Shown one piece after another: positions 63,948-64,000 of a stretch of 64,000 bases of DNA. Within the stretch, counting starts at the first letter, position 1, and every line of letters starts with the position of its first letter. The translations under genes and the position numbers were made by a program. Source of the DNA: JBPESP01 sp051710585. Its GTDB lineage: Bacteria > Pseudomonadota > Gammaproteobacteria > Enterobacterales > Enterobacteriaceae. Below the pieces are notes generated by a model. That model was not told the origin of the DNA, made no database searches, and worked only from the letters and a program-made list of their open reading frames with translations. The stretch is from contig JBPESP010000004.1 in NCBI GenBank assembly GCA_051710585.1, forward strand, positions 62,001 through 126,000, in the 5' to 3' direction.

Positions 63948-64000
63948 TATTATCATCTTTTTTATCGTTACTAGTCTGAGTGTAACGCTTATTAGCACAA

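Larger units (their letters stand above)
57560..64000 (+). repeat. Gene block copy 3 of 3 (retains argU, tRNA-Ala, tsaC); runs off the window
   Basis: Order: lpxH, ppiB and cysS remnants, a scrap of folD, argU (intact), tRNA-Ala (intact), yrdA, yrdB and aroE remnants, tsaC (intact). The window ends at tsaC, so yrdD to trkA of this copy should follow to the right. Confidence 0.88.

Noticed and set aside
30650..64000. Assembly artefact as explanation for three block copies
   Set aside because: The copies differ heavily by substitutions and have different deletions and survivors, which misassembly of one locus cannot produce. Mixed strains remain a formal alternative to be tested with long reads.
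1..64000. CRISPR arrays, transposases, prophage genes or a replication origin
   Set aside because: No regular short repeats with spacers, no transposase or integrase motifs and no DnaA-box cluster were seen; the long repeats are best explained as segmental duplications.

Overview
This window looks like part of the chromosome of an Enterobacterales insect endosymbiont (Sodalis-like in gene content and order) in a late but unfinished stage of genome decay. Fifteen intact protein genes cover about 12.6 kb of 64 kb (roughly 20 percent). Three intact tRNA genes are present. Almost everything else is AT-rich DNA holding eroded pseudogenes that can still be named by residual protein similarity and by gene order matching E. 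coli. The affiliation is inference: no rRNA gene is visible to confirm it. I saw no transposase, phage, plasmid or CRISPR sequence.

Layout. 1-4.7 kb: two copies of a dispersed AT-rich repeat (R) and a dead mscS. 4.8-7.1 kb: fbaA and pgk (minus strand). 8.1-9.5 kb: dead epd and speA. 10.5-11.7 kb: metK, then dead galP. 14.5-16.6 kb: gshB-yqgE-ruvX operon. 18.7-23.1 kb: dead aas, lplT, mutH and ptsP around intact rppH. 23.3-25.0 kb: lgt-thyA. 25.5-30.6 kb: a 3.2 kb stretch bounded by inverted R copies.

From 30.6 kb to the right edge the window holds three degenerate copies of one multi-gene block in the same orientation. Its ancestral order is lpxH-ppiB-cysS-folD-argU-[tRNA-Ala]-yrdA-yrdB-aroE-tsaC-yrdD-smg-dprA-def-fmt-rsmB-trkA. 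Every gene that is intact here is intact in only one copy, and the survivors are shared out: cysS, folD and def in copy 1; aroE and fmt in copy 2; argU, tRNA-Ala(TGC) and tsaC in copy 3. The three copies together supply one working set. Each copy is preceded by an inverted R repeat. This segmental triplication with complementary loss is the main discovery candidate.

The surviving genes form a coherent core: lower glycolysis (fbaA, pgk), one-carbon and SAM metabolism (folD, thyA, metK), formyl-Met start and removal (fmt, def), translation (cysS, tsaC, tRNAs), shikimate (aroE), glutathione (gshB), lipoprotein maturation (lgt) and RNA processing (rppH, ruvX). Mismatch repair (mutH) and regulatory PTS (ptsP) are dead, as are several transporters.
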